Origin: an uncultured Rhodopila sp.
Lineage (GTDB): Bacteria > Pseudomonadota > Alphaproteobacteria > Acetobacterales > Acetobacteraceae
Direction: 5' to 3'
Length of the DNA stretch: 52,623 bases
Assembly (NCBI GenBank): GCA_903851415.1
Contig: CAINOE010000005.1
Span: forward strand, 1 to 52,623
Positions within the stretch are counted from its first letter, which is position 1. Each line of letters opens with the position of its first letter. This document shows, piece by piece, positions 1 to 10,946 of this stretch. Made by a program: the position numbers and the translations under genes. The notes under the pieces were generated by a model. That model was not told the DNA's origin and did not search any database. It worked only from the letters and a program-made list of their open reading frames with translations.

Positions 1-1
1 C

Positions 2-2065
2 ATCATCGAACTGCCGGCCGACGCGCCGGTGGGCGTGTCTTATGCGCAGTATGCCGGGCTGGACGATCCGGTCATCGATATCAGCGTGACGCCGAACCGC
101 GGCGACTGCTTCTCGGTGCGCGGCGTGGCGCGCGACCTGGCCGCCGCCGGGCTGGGCACGCTGAAGCCGTTCGCACCGGCGGCGATACCGCCGGTGTTCG
201 ACGGCGGCCCGCGCTGGGAGATTGCGTTTCCCGAGGCCTGCCCCTGGATCATCGGCCGCACCATCCGCCGCGTGCGCAACTCCGCCAGCCCGAAATGGCT
301 GCAGGATCGGCTGACTTTCATCGGGCTGAGGCCGATCAACGCGCTGGTGGACGTGACGAATTTCTTCACGTTCGATTTGGGGCGGCCGCTGCATGTCTTC
401 GATGTCGCGAAACTGTCCGGGGATGTGCTGACCCTGCGGCGCGGCGCCGGGGAGGTCATGCCGGCGCTGAACGGCAAGGAATACCGGCTCGATCCCGAGG
501 ACTGCGCCATCGCCGATGCGGCCGGCGTGCAGTCGATCGCCGGGGTTATCGGCGGCGAGGCGACGGGCTGCGACGAGTCGACTACCACCGTGTTCGTCGA
601 ATGCGCGCTGTTCGATCCGGTCCGCATCGCGCTGACCGGGCGGCGGCACCAGATCGTCTCCGACGCGCGGCAGCGGTTCGAGCGCGGGGTCGATCCAACC
701 TTGCTGCCGGCGGCGATCGAGGCGGCCACCGCGCTGATCCTGGAGCTGTGCGGCGGCGAACCGGGCACGGTCACGTCAGCCGGGGCGGAGCCGCACTGGC
801 AGCGGGACGCGACCTTGCGCTTCGCCCGGATCGCCGAGCTCGGCGGCTCCAATATCGGCACGGACGAGGCGGTCGAGTCGCTGGAACGTCTGGGTTTCGC
901 GGTGCGCGGGCGGGATGAGGACAGCGTGACCGTCGCGGTGCCGCCCTGGCGCAACGATGTCGCCGCGCCGATAGCGCTGGATCAGTCGCCGGGGCTGGAC
1001 CCGGCCAGAGCGGCGAAGGCGGCGGAGGGATGCGCGCGCATCGAGGCGGAGAACGACCTGATCGAGGAAGTGCTGCGGCTGCGCGGCCTGGATGCGGTGC
1101 CGGCGGTGTCGCTGCCGCGCGAAAGCCCGGTGCCGGCGGTGACGCTGACTCCACGGCAGCAGCGCACCGCCCTGGCGCGGCGGACCCTGGCGGCGGCGGG
1201 CCTGCTGGAATGCGTCACGTTCAGCTTCATGGCGCGGGCGGAGGCGGAACGCTTCGGCGCCGCGCCGGACGCATTGCGCCTGACCAACCCGATCGCATCG
1301 GATTTGGACCAGCTTCGGCCGACTCCGCTGGCGACACTGGCGCTGGCGGCGAAGCGCAACGCCGCGCGCGGCTACGCCGACGTGTCGCTGTTTGAAATCG
1401 GCCCCGCTTTCGCCGTCGATGCGCCGGAGGGGCAGAGGCTGGTGGCGGCCGGATTGCGCAGCGGGGTGACTCCGCGAAGCTGGCTGACGCCGCAGCGTCC
1501 GGTGGACGAGATGGATGCGAAGGGCGATCTGTGGGCGCTGCTGAGCGCCATCGGCGTGCCGCTGGAGTCGTTGCAGGTGACCGCCGAGGCCCCCGCGTTT
1601 TTGCATCCGGGCCGCTCGGGCCTGGTGCGGCAGGGTCCGAAGACGGAGATGGGGTATTTCGGGGAAATCCATCCCCGGCTGCTGGCGGCGCTGGATCTGC
1701 CGGGGCCGATGGTGGTGTTCGAGCTGAACCTGGATGCGGTGGCGGATCCGAAGCGGCGCAAGAAGGGCGCGGCGGATTTGCCGGCGTTCCAGCCGGTGCG
1801 GCGCGATTTCGCCTTCCTCGTGGATAATTCGGTGCCGGCGGACAGCGTGGTGCGCGCCGCCAAGGGGGCGGAGCGTGCGCTGATCACCGCGGTGTCGCTG
1901 TTCGACGTCTATGCGGGCGACAAGCTGCCGGAGGGGAAGATGTCCGTGGCCGTGGAAGTGACGTTCCAGCCGCGCGACAAGACTCTGACTGATCAGGAGA
2001 TCGAGGCGGCGTGCCAGAAGGTGGTGGCGGCGGTGGCGAAGGCGACGGGGGCGACGTTGCGGTAG
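2..2065 (+). CDS. pheT: Phenylalanyl-tRNA synthetase beta subunit, 5'-truncated by window edge
   Basis: Cytoplasmic enzyme that charges tRNA-Phe as an alpha2beta2 complex with PheS. The reading frame is open from base 2, so the N-terminus lies outside the window; the visible part begins at the end of the tRNA-binding OB domain. It continues through the B3/B4 editing domain, the B5 domain, the catalytic-like core and a C-terminal FDX-ACB domain (about 1783-2062). Between the B5 motif PPWRNDV (about 945-960) and the motif ENDLIEEVLRLRG (from about 1048) there are roughly 27 residues that the usual PheT lacks. From memory this looks like a lineage-specific insertion in acetic-acid-bacterium relatives. 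The gene ends in a TAG and converges on the next minus-strand gene after 22 bases. Confidence 0.97.
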   Translation: MIELPADAPVGVSYAQYAGLDDPVIDISVTPNRGDCFSVRGVARDLAAAGLGTLKPFAPAAIPPVFDGGPRWEIAFPEACPWIIGRTIRRVRNSASPKWLQDRLTFIGLRPINALVDVTNFFTFDLGRPLHVFDVAKLSGDVLTLRRGAGEVMPALNGKEYRLDPEDCAIADAAGVQSIAGVIGGEATGCDESTTTVFVECALFDPVRIALTGRRHQIVSDARQRFERGVDPTLLPAAIEAATALILELCGGEPGTVTSAGAEPHWQRDATLRFARIAELGGSNIGTDEAVESLERLGFAVRGRDEDSVTVAVPPWRNDVAAPIALDQSPGLDPARAAKAAEGCARIEAENDLIEEVLRLRGLDAVPAVSLPRESPVPAVTLTPRQQRTALARRTLAAAGLLECVTFSFMARAEAERFGAAPDALRLTNPIASDLDQLRPTPLATLALAAKRNAARGYADVSLFEIGPAFAVDAPEGQRLVAAGLRSGVTPRSWLTPQRPVDEMDAKGDLWALLSAIGVPLESLQVTAEAPAFLHPGRSGLVRQGPKTEMGYFGEIHPRLLAALDLPGPMVVFELNLDAVADPKRRKKGAADLPAFQPVRRDFAFLVDNSVPADSVVRAAKGAERALITAVSLFDVYAGDKLPEGKMSVAVEVTFQPRDKTLTDQEIEAACQKVVAAVAKATGATLR

Positions 2066-2087
2066 GGGCTGAGGACGGCGGGTAACC

Positions 2088-2798
2088 TCACCAGGGCAAC
2101 GGCGTCGCATCCCGGGCGTAGAAGCCGCCGTTGGCCTCCGGCCCCAGCGCGTCGATGACCGCCAGGAGTGCTTCAGCCGCCTGCCCCGGACTCAGCAGCT
2201 TCCCGTCCGGAACGCCCGACTGGAAAGGAGCACTCAGCGCCGTATCGACGGTTCCGGGATGCAGCGCGACGCAGATCCCGAACGGCCGCGTTCGCCGGTG
2301 CTCGACCGCCAGGGTTCGGATCAGCATATTCAGCGCCGCCTTGGACGCGCGATAGGCGTACCAGCCGCCGAGGCGGTTGTCGCCGATGCTGCCGACGCGG
2401 GCCGACAGCACCGCGAATATGCTGCGGCGGTCGCGGGGTGTCAGCGGCAGGAAGTGCTTCGCCACCAGCGCGGGACCGGCGGCATTGACCGCGAACAGCG
2501 TGGCCAGCGACTCCAAAGACATCGTCCGCATGGTTTTTTCCGGCGCGACGCCCGGACCGTGCAGCAGGCCGGACGCCACGACGATGCGCGTCGGCGCGCC
2601 TGCCTCCACCAGCCTTGCCGCGGCGGACGCCAGGCTGGATTCGTCGAGAACATCCGCCGGTATCCAGTCGCGGCCGGGCCAGCCATCGGGACGGCGGCGC
2701 GACACGGCGGCAACCCGGGCGCCGCCTTGCCGCAGTGTCTCGGCCATAGCGCGGCCGATACCGCCCGAGGCGCCGACGACCACGGCCAGCTCCGTCAT
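2088..2798 (-). CDS. Short-chain dehydrogenase/reductase (SDR)
   Basis: A protein of 236 residues with a Rossmann fold, probably an NAD(P)-dependent oxidoreductase of unknown substrate. Visible motifs are the N-terminal nucleotide-binding loop VVGASGGIGRA and the catalytic YRASK (YxxxK) after a conserved Ser region. I chose the ATG at 2798 because it overlaps the TGA of the upstream gene (TGATG). The longer reading to 2906 would run through the neighbour's coding region and adds no SDR sequence. It is the last gene of a three-gene overlapping operon transcribed leftward (DCC protein, DUF3429, SDR), so the three are translated together. Substrate cannot be read from sequence. Confidence 0.9.
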   Translation of the reverse strand: MTELAVVVGASGGIGRAMAETLRQGGARVAAVSRRRPDGWPGRDWIPADVLDESSLASAAARLVEAGAPTRIVVASGLLHGPGVAPEKTMRTMSLESLATLFAVNAAGPALVAKHFLPLTPRDRRSIFAVLSARVGSIGDNRLGGWYAYRASKAALNMLIRTLAVEHRRTRPFGICVALHPGTVDTALSAPFQSGVPDGKLLSPGQAAEALLAVIDALGPEANGGFYARDATPLPW

Positions 2799-3223
2799 CA
2801 GGCCAACAGGACCGTGCCGGCTGCCAGTCCAAGCACCGCCCCGGCGGTCAGCACGGACCGCAGCCCTGGATACCAGGCAGGCAGGCCGGCACTTCGGATA
2901 TCCCACAGCCAGTGCAGCGCCAAAGCCGCGGCCAGCCCGGGCAGCCGCACCCGGTCCGGCGCCAGCAGCAGCGCAAGCCCCGCCACCGTCGGCAGCATCG
3001 CCCTAGAAACGATTTTGGAATCCGGAACCGGATGATCGACGGCGAGCCCCCAACGCGCGCCGCCAAGAAACGACAGGATCAATGCTGCATAGAACGCCAG
3101 AATGGTCGCAGCCGGTGCGCGGCAGCCGGGCAGCACCAGGCCGATGAGCGGTGGCGCCAGGAAGGGGATTAGCCCAAGCAGCCCATAAGCCAGCACGACG
3201 CGCGGAATCGGCGATCCGGTCAT
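2798..3223 (-). CDS. DUF3429 family small integral membrane protein
   Basis: A protein of 141 residues with about four hydrophobic helices, beginning MTGSPIPRV and ending in an alanine/leucine-rich helix. The FLGGARWGLAV segment is typical of DUF3429 proteins, whose function is unknown. The start is fixed by a 4-base ATGA overlap with the upstream DCC-family gene, and the stop overlaps the start of the downstream SDR by one base. This tight coupling suggests one membrane-associated redox unit, which is inference. Confidence 0.8.
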   Translation of the reverse strand: MTGSPIPRVVLAYGLLGLIPFLAPPLIGLVLPGCRAPAATILAFYAALILSFLGGARWGLAVDHPVPDSKIVSRAMLPTVAGLALLLAPDRVRLPGLAAALALHWLWDIRSAGLPAWYPGLRSVLTAGAVLGLAAGTVLLA

Positions 3224-3579
3224 GGCCGGGCCCGGCTGGCCTGCAGAGCGGGCGACCGCGGACGTATCCTCAGAAACCCACCGTACAGCCGCTCCAGCAA
3301 ACGCAGCACGCGCTCGTTCCGGGCGGCGAGGCCGAGCGGGCGCAGCAGCGGGATCGCCCGCCACATCGCCGCGAAGGCCGCGGCTCCGGACAGCATCGTG
3401 CTGCCTTCGCGGGCATGGAACCGCTCCAGCAGGGCGCCGCGATCAACCGGGCAGGACGCATCGCCACCCCCGATGTCGATGAACGTGATCGCCCCGCCCC
3501 GGTCCAGGCGCCGCATGAGCGCGATCTCCCGACTGCACAGGGGGCAGGATGCGTCGAACCAGACTGTTACCGCGGCCAT
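3220..3579 (-). CDS. DCC-family (DUF393) thiol-disulfide oxidoreductase-like protein
   Basis: A protein of 119 residues with the DUF393 signature at the N-terminus: FDASCPLC, Cys12 and Cys15 forming a CxxC after a beta strand, followed by a thioredoxin-like layout. Family members are named for a DxxCxxC motif and are thought to do thiol redox chemistry; no substrate is known. It is the first gene of the leftward operon and overlaps the next gene by ATGA. Longer in-frame starts exist (up to 4026), but they run into a region that codes on the other strand, so the ATG at 3579 is preferred. No strong ribosome-binding site is visible. Confidence 0.88.
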   Translation of the reverse strand: MAAVTVWFDASCPLCSREIALMRRLDRGGAITFIDIGGGDASCPVDRGALLERFHAREGSTMLSGAAAFAAMWRAIPLLRPLGLAARNERVLRLLERLYGGFLRIRPRSPALQASRARP

Positions 3580-3702
3580 GCACCGGAGGTGATGCCGGCG
3601 CGGCGGTTGGCAAGCCGCCGGTGGCGACTCGTGCCGGAAAAAGATTGACTCGTTGCCAATATTTAAATAAACTGCATGCATAATCATAAATGGATCGCGA
3701 TC

Positions 3703-4284
3703 ATGCGCCGTATCCGGTTCGCCTGTGCCGTTCTCGCCGCTTCGTTCGCGTCGCTGCCCGGCGCAAAAGCCGATGTCTACAACCTGCCGATCGGCATTAT
3801 CGCGACGTTCAGTGACGGCACGGCGCTGACCGGGCAGTTCTCGATCGACCAGTACGGGTACGTGAATAACGGTGGCACGATCGACACGCTCGCCGGCGTG
3901 GCCCTCGACGGCACGACGCCGATACCGGGCGGCGCGTTCACCGTGTTCAACGTGGCGTCGAATGTCACGGAAACAGTGATCGGTGGCAGTTTCGGCACGT
4001 TGATCCTGACGCTTACGTTCGAGCACTCGCTGACAACGCCGGGACTCGATCCATTCGTGCTCGATGCCGGATACGCGGTCAGCCCGCAGTCCGCTGAATG
4101 CAATCCGTGGTCCTGCAGCGACAACGGCATCCCGAATGCCGGGAAGGAACGGCTGGTCGCGTCGGGCTACGCCATGGTGCCGGAGCCGGCTTCGGCTGTG
4201 CTGTTCGGCACCGGCCTGCTTGGCCTGACGGCCGCCCGCCGCCGCCGGGCCACAGGCGGCATCGCATCAAACCGCTTGGCATAA
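3703..4284 (+). CDS. PEP-CTERM sorting-domain secreted protein
   Basis: A protein of 193 residues from the ATG at 3703 (an ATG at 3676 is also possible). It has a cleavable signal peptide (MRRIRFACAVLAASFASL then an Ala-Lys-Ala region). The body is beta-rich and of low complexity. The C-terminus is a classical PEP-CTERM tail: VPEPAS, a hydrophobic helix and an RRRR cluster. Such tails are cut by an exosortase (EpsH/XrtA family) and the proteins end up in extracellular matrix. No exosortase or EPS cluster is in this window, so the sorting partner must be elsewhere. The upstream 120 bases are AT-rich and divergent from the DCC operon. A GCCCC/GGGGC hairpin follows the stop at 4285-4300, without a T-run. 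Confidence 0.8.
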   Translation: MRRIRFACAVLAASFASLPGAKADVYNLPIGIIATFSDGTALTGQFSIDQYGYVNNGGTIDTLAGVALDGTTPIPGGAFTVFNVASNVTETVIGGSFGTLILTLTFEHSLTTPGLDPFVLDAGYAVSPQSAECNPWSCSDNGIPNAGKERLVASGYAMVPEPASAVLFGTGLLGLTAARRRRATGGIASNRLA

Positions 4285-4320
4285 GCCCCCCAACCGGGGC
4301 ATGGTGCGAGCGTCCCGGGC

Positions 4321-4506
4321 ACCCGCCGCGGGAGAGTGCGGGGGCGACTCCGCCGCCGAAGGCGCAACCGGCCCCCGGAAACGCTCAGGCATCAGGGACC
4401 GCGACGGGTAAAGGGACCTCTGGAAAGCCGGGCGCCGCGCAGGTGTCGCCCGCACCGACGGGGTAAGGGGGAACAACCCCGAATCTCTCAGGTACCACGA
4501 CAGAGG
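4321..4506 (+). promoter_or_regulatory. Tandem glycine riboswitch upstream of gcvTHP
   Basis: Two aptamers are visible. The first is closed by ACCCG (4321-4325) with CGGGT (4405-4409) and contains GGGAGAG, a GCCGAAGGCGCAA block and GCTCAGGCA. The second is closed by CCTCTG (4417-4422) with CAGAGG (4501-4506) and contains the diagnostic AATCTCTCAGGTACC. Downstream, CTCTTCC (4515-4521) could pair with the GGAGAG ribosome-binding site (4553-4558) of gcvT. No T-rich intrinsic terminator is seen, so control of translation initiation is more likely than attenuation. The family is well known: glycine binding turns on glycine cleavage. Confidence 0.95.
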
Positions 4507-4562
4507 GGGGCCAACTCTTCCGGCATGTCGCCGGCGGGGAGGCCCTGTACGCGGAGAGCTTC

Positions 4563-5726
4563 GTGGCGCAGAACGCACTGCCAGACGATCCGACGCCCGT
4601 TCCCTTGCACACAACCAAGCTGGATTCCTGGCACCGCCGCCACGGCGCCCGCATGGTGGCGTTTGCCGGCTACGCCATGCCGGTGCTGTATGATTTCGCC
4701 GGTGAGCTTGCCGCGCGCTGCCGTGGCGGGGTGATGGCCGAACACCTGCACACCCGCACAGCCGCCGGCCTGTTCGATGTCTCGCATATGGGACAGGCGT
4801 TCCTGTCCGGGACCGGAGTCGCCGACGCGCTGGAGCGCCTGGTGCCCGGCGACATCGCCGGCCTCAAGCCCGGCCGCCAGCGCTACACCCTGCTTACCAA
4901 CGAAGCCGGCGGTATCATCGACGACTTGATGGTCGCGAAACTGGCGGAGGACCGCCTGTTCGTGGTGGTCAATGCCAGCCGCAAGGATGGCGATTTCACC
5001 CACCTCGCCGCCAACCTGCCGGACGGCATCGCCATCGGCGTGCTGGAGGGCCGCGGGTTGCTCGCGCTGCAAGGTCCGCAGGCGGCCTCCGTCATCGCCC
5101 GGCTGGCGCCGGAAGCCGCCGCGCTGCCATTCATGGGTTTCGCGCCCGTGACGATCCGGGGCATCGACTGCTTCGTCTCCCGCTCCGGCTATACCGGAGA
5201 GGATGGCTTCGAAATTTCCGTCCCCGCCAGCGGCACCGAAGCGCTGGCCGATGCGCTGATCGCCGAGCCCGACGTCGTTCCCATCGGCCTGGGCGCGCGC
5301 GACTCGCTGCGGCTGGAGGCCGGGCTGTGCCTGTACGGCAACGACCTCGACGAGCTGACCAGCCCGGTGGAGGCGGCCCTGACATGGGTCATCGGCAAGC
5401 GCCGCAAACTGAGCTGGGACTTTCCCGGCGGATTGCTGATGCGCGACCAGCTCGACAACGGGACCACGCGCCACCGCGTCGGCATCCTGCCGGACGGCCG
5501 CACGCCGGCCCGGGCGCAGACCACGATTGTCGCCGATGACGGCACCGAGGCCGGCATCGTCACCTCCGGCGGCTTCGGCCCGTCGGTGAACCAGCCGATA
5601 GCCATGGGCTATGTGCGCAAGGATCTGGCGCATGATGGCGCGCGGCTGAACCTCATTGTCCGCGGCAAGACGATCCCCGCGACCGTCGTGCCGCTGCCCT
5701 TTGTCCCCCATCGCTACCACCGCTGA
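4563..5726 (+). CDS. gcvT: Glycine cleavage system T protein (aminomethyltransferase)
   Basis: A protein of 387 residues. It transfers the methylene unit from the aminomethyl-lipoyl arm of GcvH to tetrahydrofolate, releasing ammonia. It has the N-terminal folate-binding domain (KLDSWHRRHGARMV, FDVSHMGQ, ASRKDGDF) and the C-terminal GCV_T barrel domain. The start is a GTG four bases after GGAGAG. No in-frame ATG lies early enough to keep the KLDSWH motif, so GTG is taken as the start. It is the first gene of gcvT-gcvH-gcvP, directly under the glycine riboswitch. gcvH follows 14 bases after the stop. Confidence 0.97.
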   Translation: MAQNALPDDPTPVPLHTTKLDSWHRRHGARMVAFAGYAMPVLYDFAGELAARCRGGVMAEHLHTRTAAGLFDVSHMGQAFLSGTGVADALERLVPGDIAGLKPGRQRYTLLTNEAGGIIDDLMVAKLAEDRLFVVVNASRKDGDFTHLAANLPDGIAIGVLEGRGLLALQGPQAASVIARLAPEAAALPFMGFAPVTIRGIDCFVSRSGYTGEDGFEISVPASGTEALADALIAEPDVVPIGLGARDSLRLEAGLCLYGNDLDELTSPVEAALTWVIGKRRKLSWDFPGGLLMRDQLDNGTTRHRVGILPDGRTPARAQTTIVADDGTEAGIVTSGGFGPSVNQPIAMGYVRKDLAHDGARLNLIVRGKTIPATVVPLPFVPHRYHR

Positions 5727-5740
5727 AAAGGAAACGGCCC

Positions 5741-6127
5741 ATGACCGGAAAGAGTGCGGATAAGCGTTTCACCAAGGACCATGAATGGGTGCTGCTGGAC
5801 GGCGACATCGCCACCGTCGGCATTACCGACTACGCGCAGGAGCAGCTCGGCGACCTCGTGCATATCGAGCTGCCCGAGCTTGAACGTGCCGTCGCCGAGG
5901 GCGAGGCCTGCGCCGTCGCGGAAAGCGTCAAGGCGGCCTCCGACGTGTATTCGCCGCTCGCCGGCAAGGTCGTGGAAGTCAACGAGACGATCGTCGAGGA
6001 TCCCTCCATCGTGAACAGCGACGCCGAGGGCGAGGGCTGGTTCTTCCGCCTCGAACTGGACGACCCGGAGACATTCGAGGCGCTGCTCGACCAGGACGGC
6101 TACGACGAACTGTTGGAGACGCTGTAA
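5741..6127 (+). CDS. gcvH: Glycine cleavage system H protein (lipoyl carrier)
   Basis: A protein of 128 residues, full length for the family. It shuttles the aminomethyl intermediate between GcvP, GcvT and lipoamide dehydrogenase. The lipoylation site is Lys64 in the motif AESVKAASD. The N-terminal TKDHEWV and the acidic C-terminus EGWFFRLEL are typical. An AAAAGGAAA stretch nine bases before the ATG serves as the ribosome-binding site. It is the second gene of the operon, followed after two bases by gcvP. No lipoamide dehydrogenase gene is in the window, so the L protein is presumably shared with other complexes. Confidence 0.97.
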   Translation: MTGKSADKRFTKDHEWVLLDGDIATVGITDYAQEQLGDLVHIELPELERAVAEGEACAVAESVKAASDVYSPLAGKVVEVNETIVEDPSIVNSDAEGEGWFFRLELDDPETFEALLDQDGYDELLETL

Positions 6128-6129
6128 GC

Positions 6130-8991
<2,862 letters not shown>

Positions 8992-9000
8992 CGGCATGCG

Positions 9001-9882
9001 TCAGGTCTCGCGGTTGGCGGCGTCCTTTGCCTGCTCGCGGCCGAAGGCATAGCCGAAAACGGCGGTCAGCAGCGGCAGGAGCAGGTTGAGCAGGATCATC
9101 TGGGCGAGTTGGAGCCAGTTCGCCCGTTGCTCCTGCTGTGCCTGCGTCAGTTGCTTCAGCAGTTCAGTGGCAAAGCGAGAGCGCTCCGGGCTGATGTCGG
9201 CATGCGTGGATTGCAGCCGCAGGGTATTCAGGAGCATGAGGCAGTCGTCCAGGCTGGCCTTGGCCGCGTCGCTCTTGTCGGCTTGCAACGCCGGTCGGCA
9301 GCGGGTCACCGCGGCGGCCAACCAGGCCGGGCTGTCGGGATGTGCGGACTGGTCGTCGAGCAGTGCCGTGATCTGGTTGCGCGCCGGTTGCGGCAGGACG
9401 GGTTCGCCTCCGGATGGAGGCTTACGCTGCGCCGCTTCGATGCTTTGGATGGCTTGCTCGATGCCGGTGGTCTGCGGCGACTCGACGACCAGGGTGGTGA
9501 TCCGGTCGTAGGCTGCGGAACGGTCTACCTCCTGCTTAAAGGCGAGGACGTTCCAGCCGATAAGCAGGAAGCCGCCGGCGAGACCCAGCAGCCAGATGAG
9601 CGAGAGGCCGAAGTTGTGCCCGATGATCTGGTTCGGGCTGAAGCCGGCGAAGCGCGATGGCTTAGCGGGTTCTTGCGGCCTCGCGTTGAGGACGTCGTTG
9701 TTGGATACCTCTACAACCGCCGTCGGTTCTTGCGGCCTCGCGTTGAAGACGTCGTTGGATACACCTGGAGCGTGCGTCTGTGCACCCTCTCCGGAAGGCC
9801 GGGATTTCGCATTGGGAGCGTCCGATGAACTCGATCCATCCGCCGGGGGTGACTGACCCGCTGTCCCTGTGTCATCCGGCAT
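9001..9882 (-). CDS. Unrecognised membrane protein with two TM helices
   Basis: A protein of 293 residues, not recognised. Residues 1-75 are a Ser/Pro/Gly-rich, probably disordered segment. It contains a 19-residue duplication, NDV(F/L)NARPQEP, once near residues 43-53 and again near 62-72. TM1 is about 92-113 and TM2 about 259-281. Between them lies a helical domain of about 145 residues with many Gln/Ala/Glu and one CRP-type Cys pair. A basic/acidic tail follows TM2. It lies 14 bases downstream of a small ribbon-helix-helix-like gene on the same strand and is likely co-transcribed with it. A membrane effector or sensor is possible, but nothing in the sequence proves a role. Confidence 0.72.
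   Translation of the reverse strand: MPDDTGTAGQSPPADGSSSSDAPNAKSRPSGEGAQTHAPGVSNDVFNARPQEPTAVVEVSNNDVLNARPQEPAKPSRFAGFSPNQIIGHNFGLSLIWLLGLAGGFLLIGWNVLAFKQEVDRSAAYDRITTLVVESPQTTGIEQAIQSIEAAQRKPPSGGEPVLPQPARNQITALLDDQSAHPDSPAWLAAAVTRCRPALQADKSDAAKASLDDCLMLLNTLRLQSTHADISPERSRFATELLKQLTQAQQEQRANWLQLAQMILLNLLLPLLTAVFGYAFGREQAKDAANRET
9668..9762. repeat. Tandem near-identical repeat inside the two-TM protein gene
   Basis: The block GGTTCTTGCGGCCTCGCGTT begins at 9668 and again at 9725, an offset of 57 bases (19 codons). The copies differ by a few substitutions and a 3-base gap (GTTGTT versus GTT), and the repeat keeps the reading frame. DNA identity well above what the protein needs points to a recent duplication. 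Confidence 0.8.
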
Positions 9883-9896
9883 CTGGCCTGACTCTG

Positions 9897-10133
9897 CTAC
9901 TCAGCAGCCGCGGGCTGCACAGCCTCCAGGATCGGCATAACCAAGCGCCCGACGTCGGTGCCGTCGCGCTTGCTGGAGAGAATGTAGCGGCCCTTGCTGC
10001 GCTCTTCGGCCGCCCAGCTTAGGATCGTCAAGGCGTCGCGCATCAGGTCGGTGGTCTTGGCGTTAGGGGCTCCCAGGTTGGTCTTGATCCTCTGGAGATA
10101 CGGATCGTCGACTTGGAATCGAACTTCGGTCAT
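9897..10133 (-). CDS. Small ribbon-helix-helix-like protein
   Basis: A protein of 78 residues, not matched to a named family. An initial beta strand (MTEVRFQVDD) followed by two predicted amphipathic helices (PYLQRIKTNLG, then TTDLMRDALTILSWAAEE) is the arrangement of ribbon-helix-helix DNA-binding proteins and of some antitoxins. It sits immediately upstream (14 bases) of the two-TM protein gene on the same strand, so a regulator-plus-membrane-protein pair is plausible. That pairing is inference from order and spacing. Confidence 0.6.
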   Translation of the reverse strand: MTEVRFQVDDPYLQRIKTNLGAPNAKTTDLMRDALTILSWAAEERSKGRYILSSKRDGTDVGRLVMPILEAVQPAAAE

Positions 10134-10305
10134 TAGAGGTTACTCCGTCGGGAATCCATCTTGCCTCCATATTTAGGCCGAAAGCTCGCGGGATTCAAGC
10201 CGTCAAAAGGGGTTTAAAGGGTCTGTGAGCAGGTGGTGGTACGCAATTTCGTCGATCGACCAAGGCCGATCGGCGCTGCAAAGGTGGCAAGGGGATGGAG
10301 TAGCG

Positions 10306-10458
10306 CTACGACTTCTTGTCAGGCGCTGTTGGGTGCGAGCTCGGCGGCGGGGTTGGGATTTGCACGGGAACTGTCAGCACGTCGAGACCAAGGTTGCGAA
10401 ATGGGACGGTTGCACTGCGCTTATCGGCTCCAACTGCGATGATCAGAGGTTCGGTCAA
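10306..10458 (-). CDS. Putative 50-residue protein with a TTG start
   Basis: A small reading frame of 50 residues beginning (f)MTEPLIIAVGADKRS and ending in a Pro/Ser/Thr-rich tail. On the minus strand an AAAAGGAGG Shine-Dalgarno ends six bases before the TTG at 10458. This is one of the best ribosome-binding sites in the window and the main support for the gene. The next in-frame ATG lies further upstream (10536) without a comparable site. The protein has no recognisable domain, and its VRFxxLG-like core (VPFRNLGLDVL) is not informative. Confidence 0.5.
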   Translation of the reverse strand: MTEPLIIAVGADKRSATVPFRNLGLDVLTVPVQIPTPPPSSHPTAPDKKS

Positions 10459-10878
10459 GTTGGCCTCCTTTTGGGCGGTCCCGGGGGCACTCTTTCGCTT
10501 CGATGGTTCATATAATGCACTATCGCTATGTTGCAACGAGAGACCGCCAAGCTTTCATAATGTAGCAATATAGTGGTTTCCTTGCGGGCGAACAAAGCTT
10601 GGTTTCTAGTATTTAAAGGTATTTGACGCATCACGATCATATCTAGTCGAACACCCCCGAAACCAATTGTTTTAGTGCGAACGGCCGCCTGACAATGGCT
10701 TTATTAGTGTGCGGCCGAGTGATTCGACCGGCGACCCTGCCTGCCGGCCTGGAGAGGGCGGACGGCTGCTATTTGCTGAGGATGCTGGATATGAAGGGGT
10801 TTAACCCCCTTTCAAGGACTACCTAGGCATGCCACGGAGGTTCGCCCGCAAACAGGCCATTCGGCAGGGGTATCGTCC
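10459..10878. other. AT-richer intergenic region with inverted repeats
   Basis: About 420 bases without a convincing gene, clearly richer in A/T than the flanks. An imperfect inverted repeat has arms CACTATCGCTA (10518-10528) and TAGCAATATAGTG (10563-10575). A second hairpin is GAAGGGG...CCCCCTTTC (10793-10813), which resembles a terminator stem without a clear T-run. The region sits between a minus-strand gene and a plus-strand gene, so it should hold divergent promoters. The plus-strand one is listed separately. Confidence 0.55.
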
Positions 10879-10907
10879 TTGCACTGGCGGAAATGGTTCG
10901 ATATAAC
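10879..10907 (+). promoter_or_regulatory. Probable sigma-70-type promoter
   Basis: TTGCAC (10879-10884) and TATAAC (10902-10907) are separated by exactly 17 bases, close to the housekeeping consensus. Transcription would begin near 10914. An ATG at 10893 would then lie inside the promoter and cannot be the start of the downstream gene. Confidence 0.55.
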
Positions 10908-10946
10908 ACATTCGTCCGCATGCTGTGCCCGAAGGCTGGATTGACT

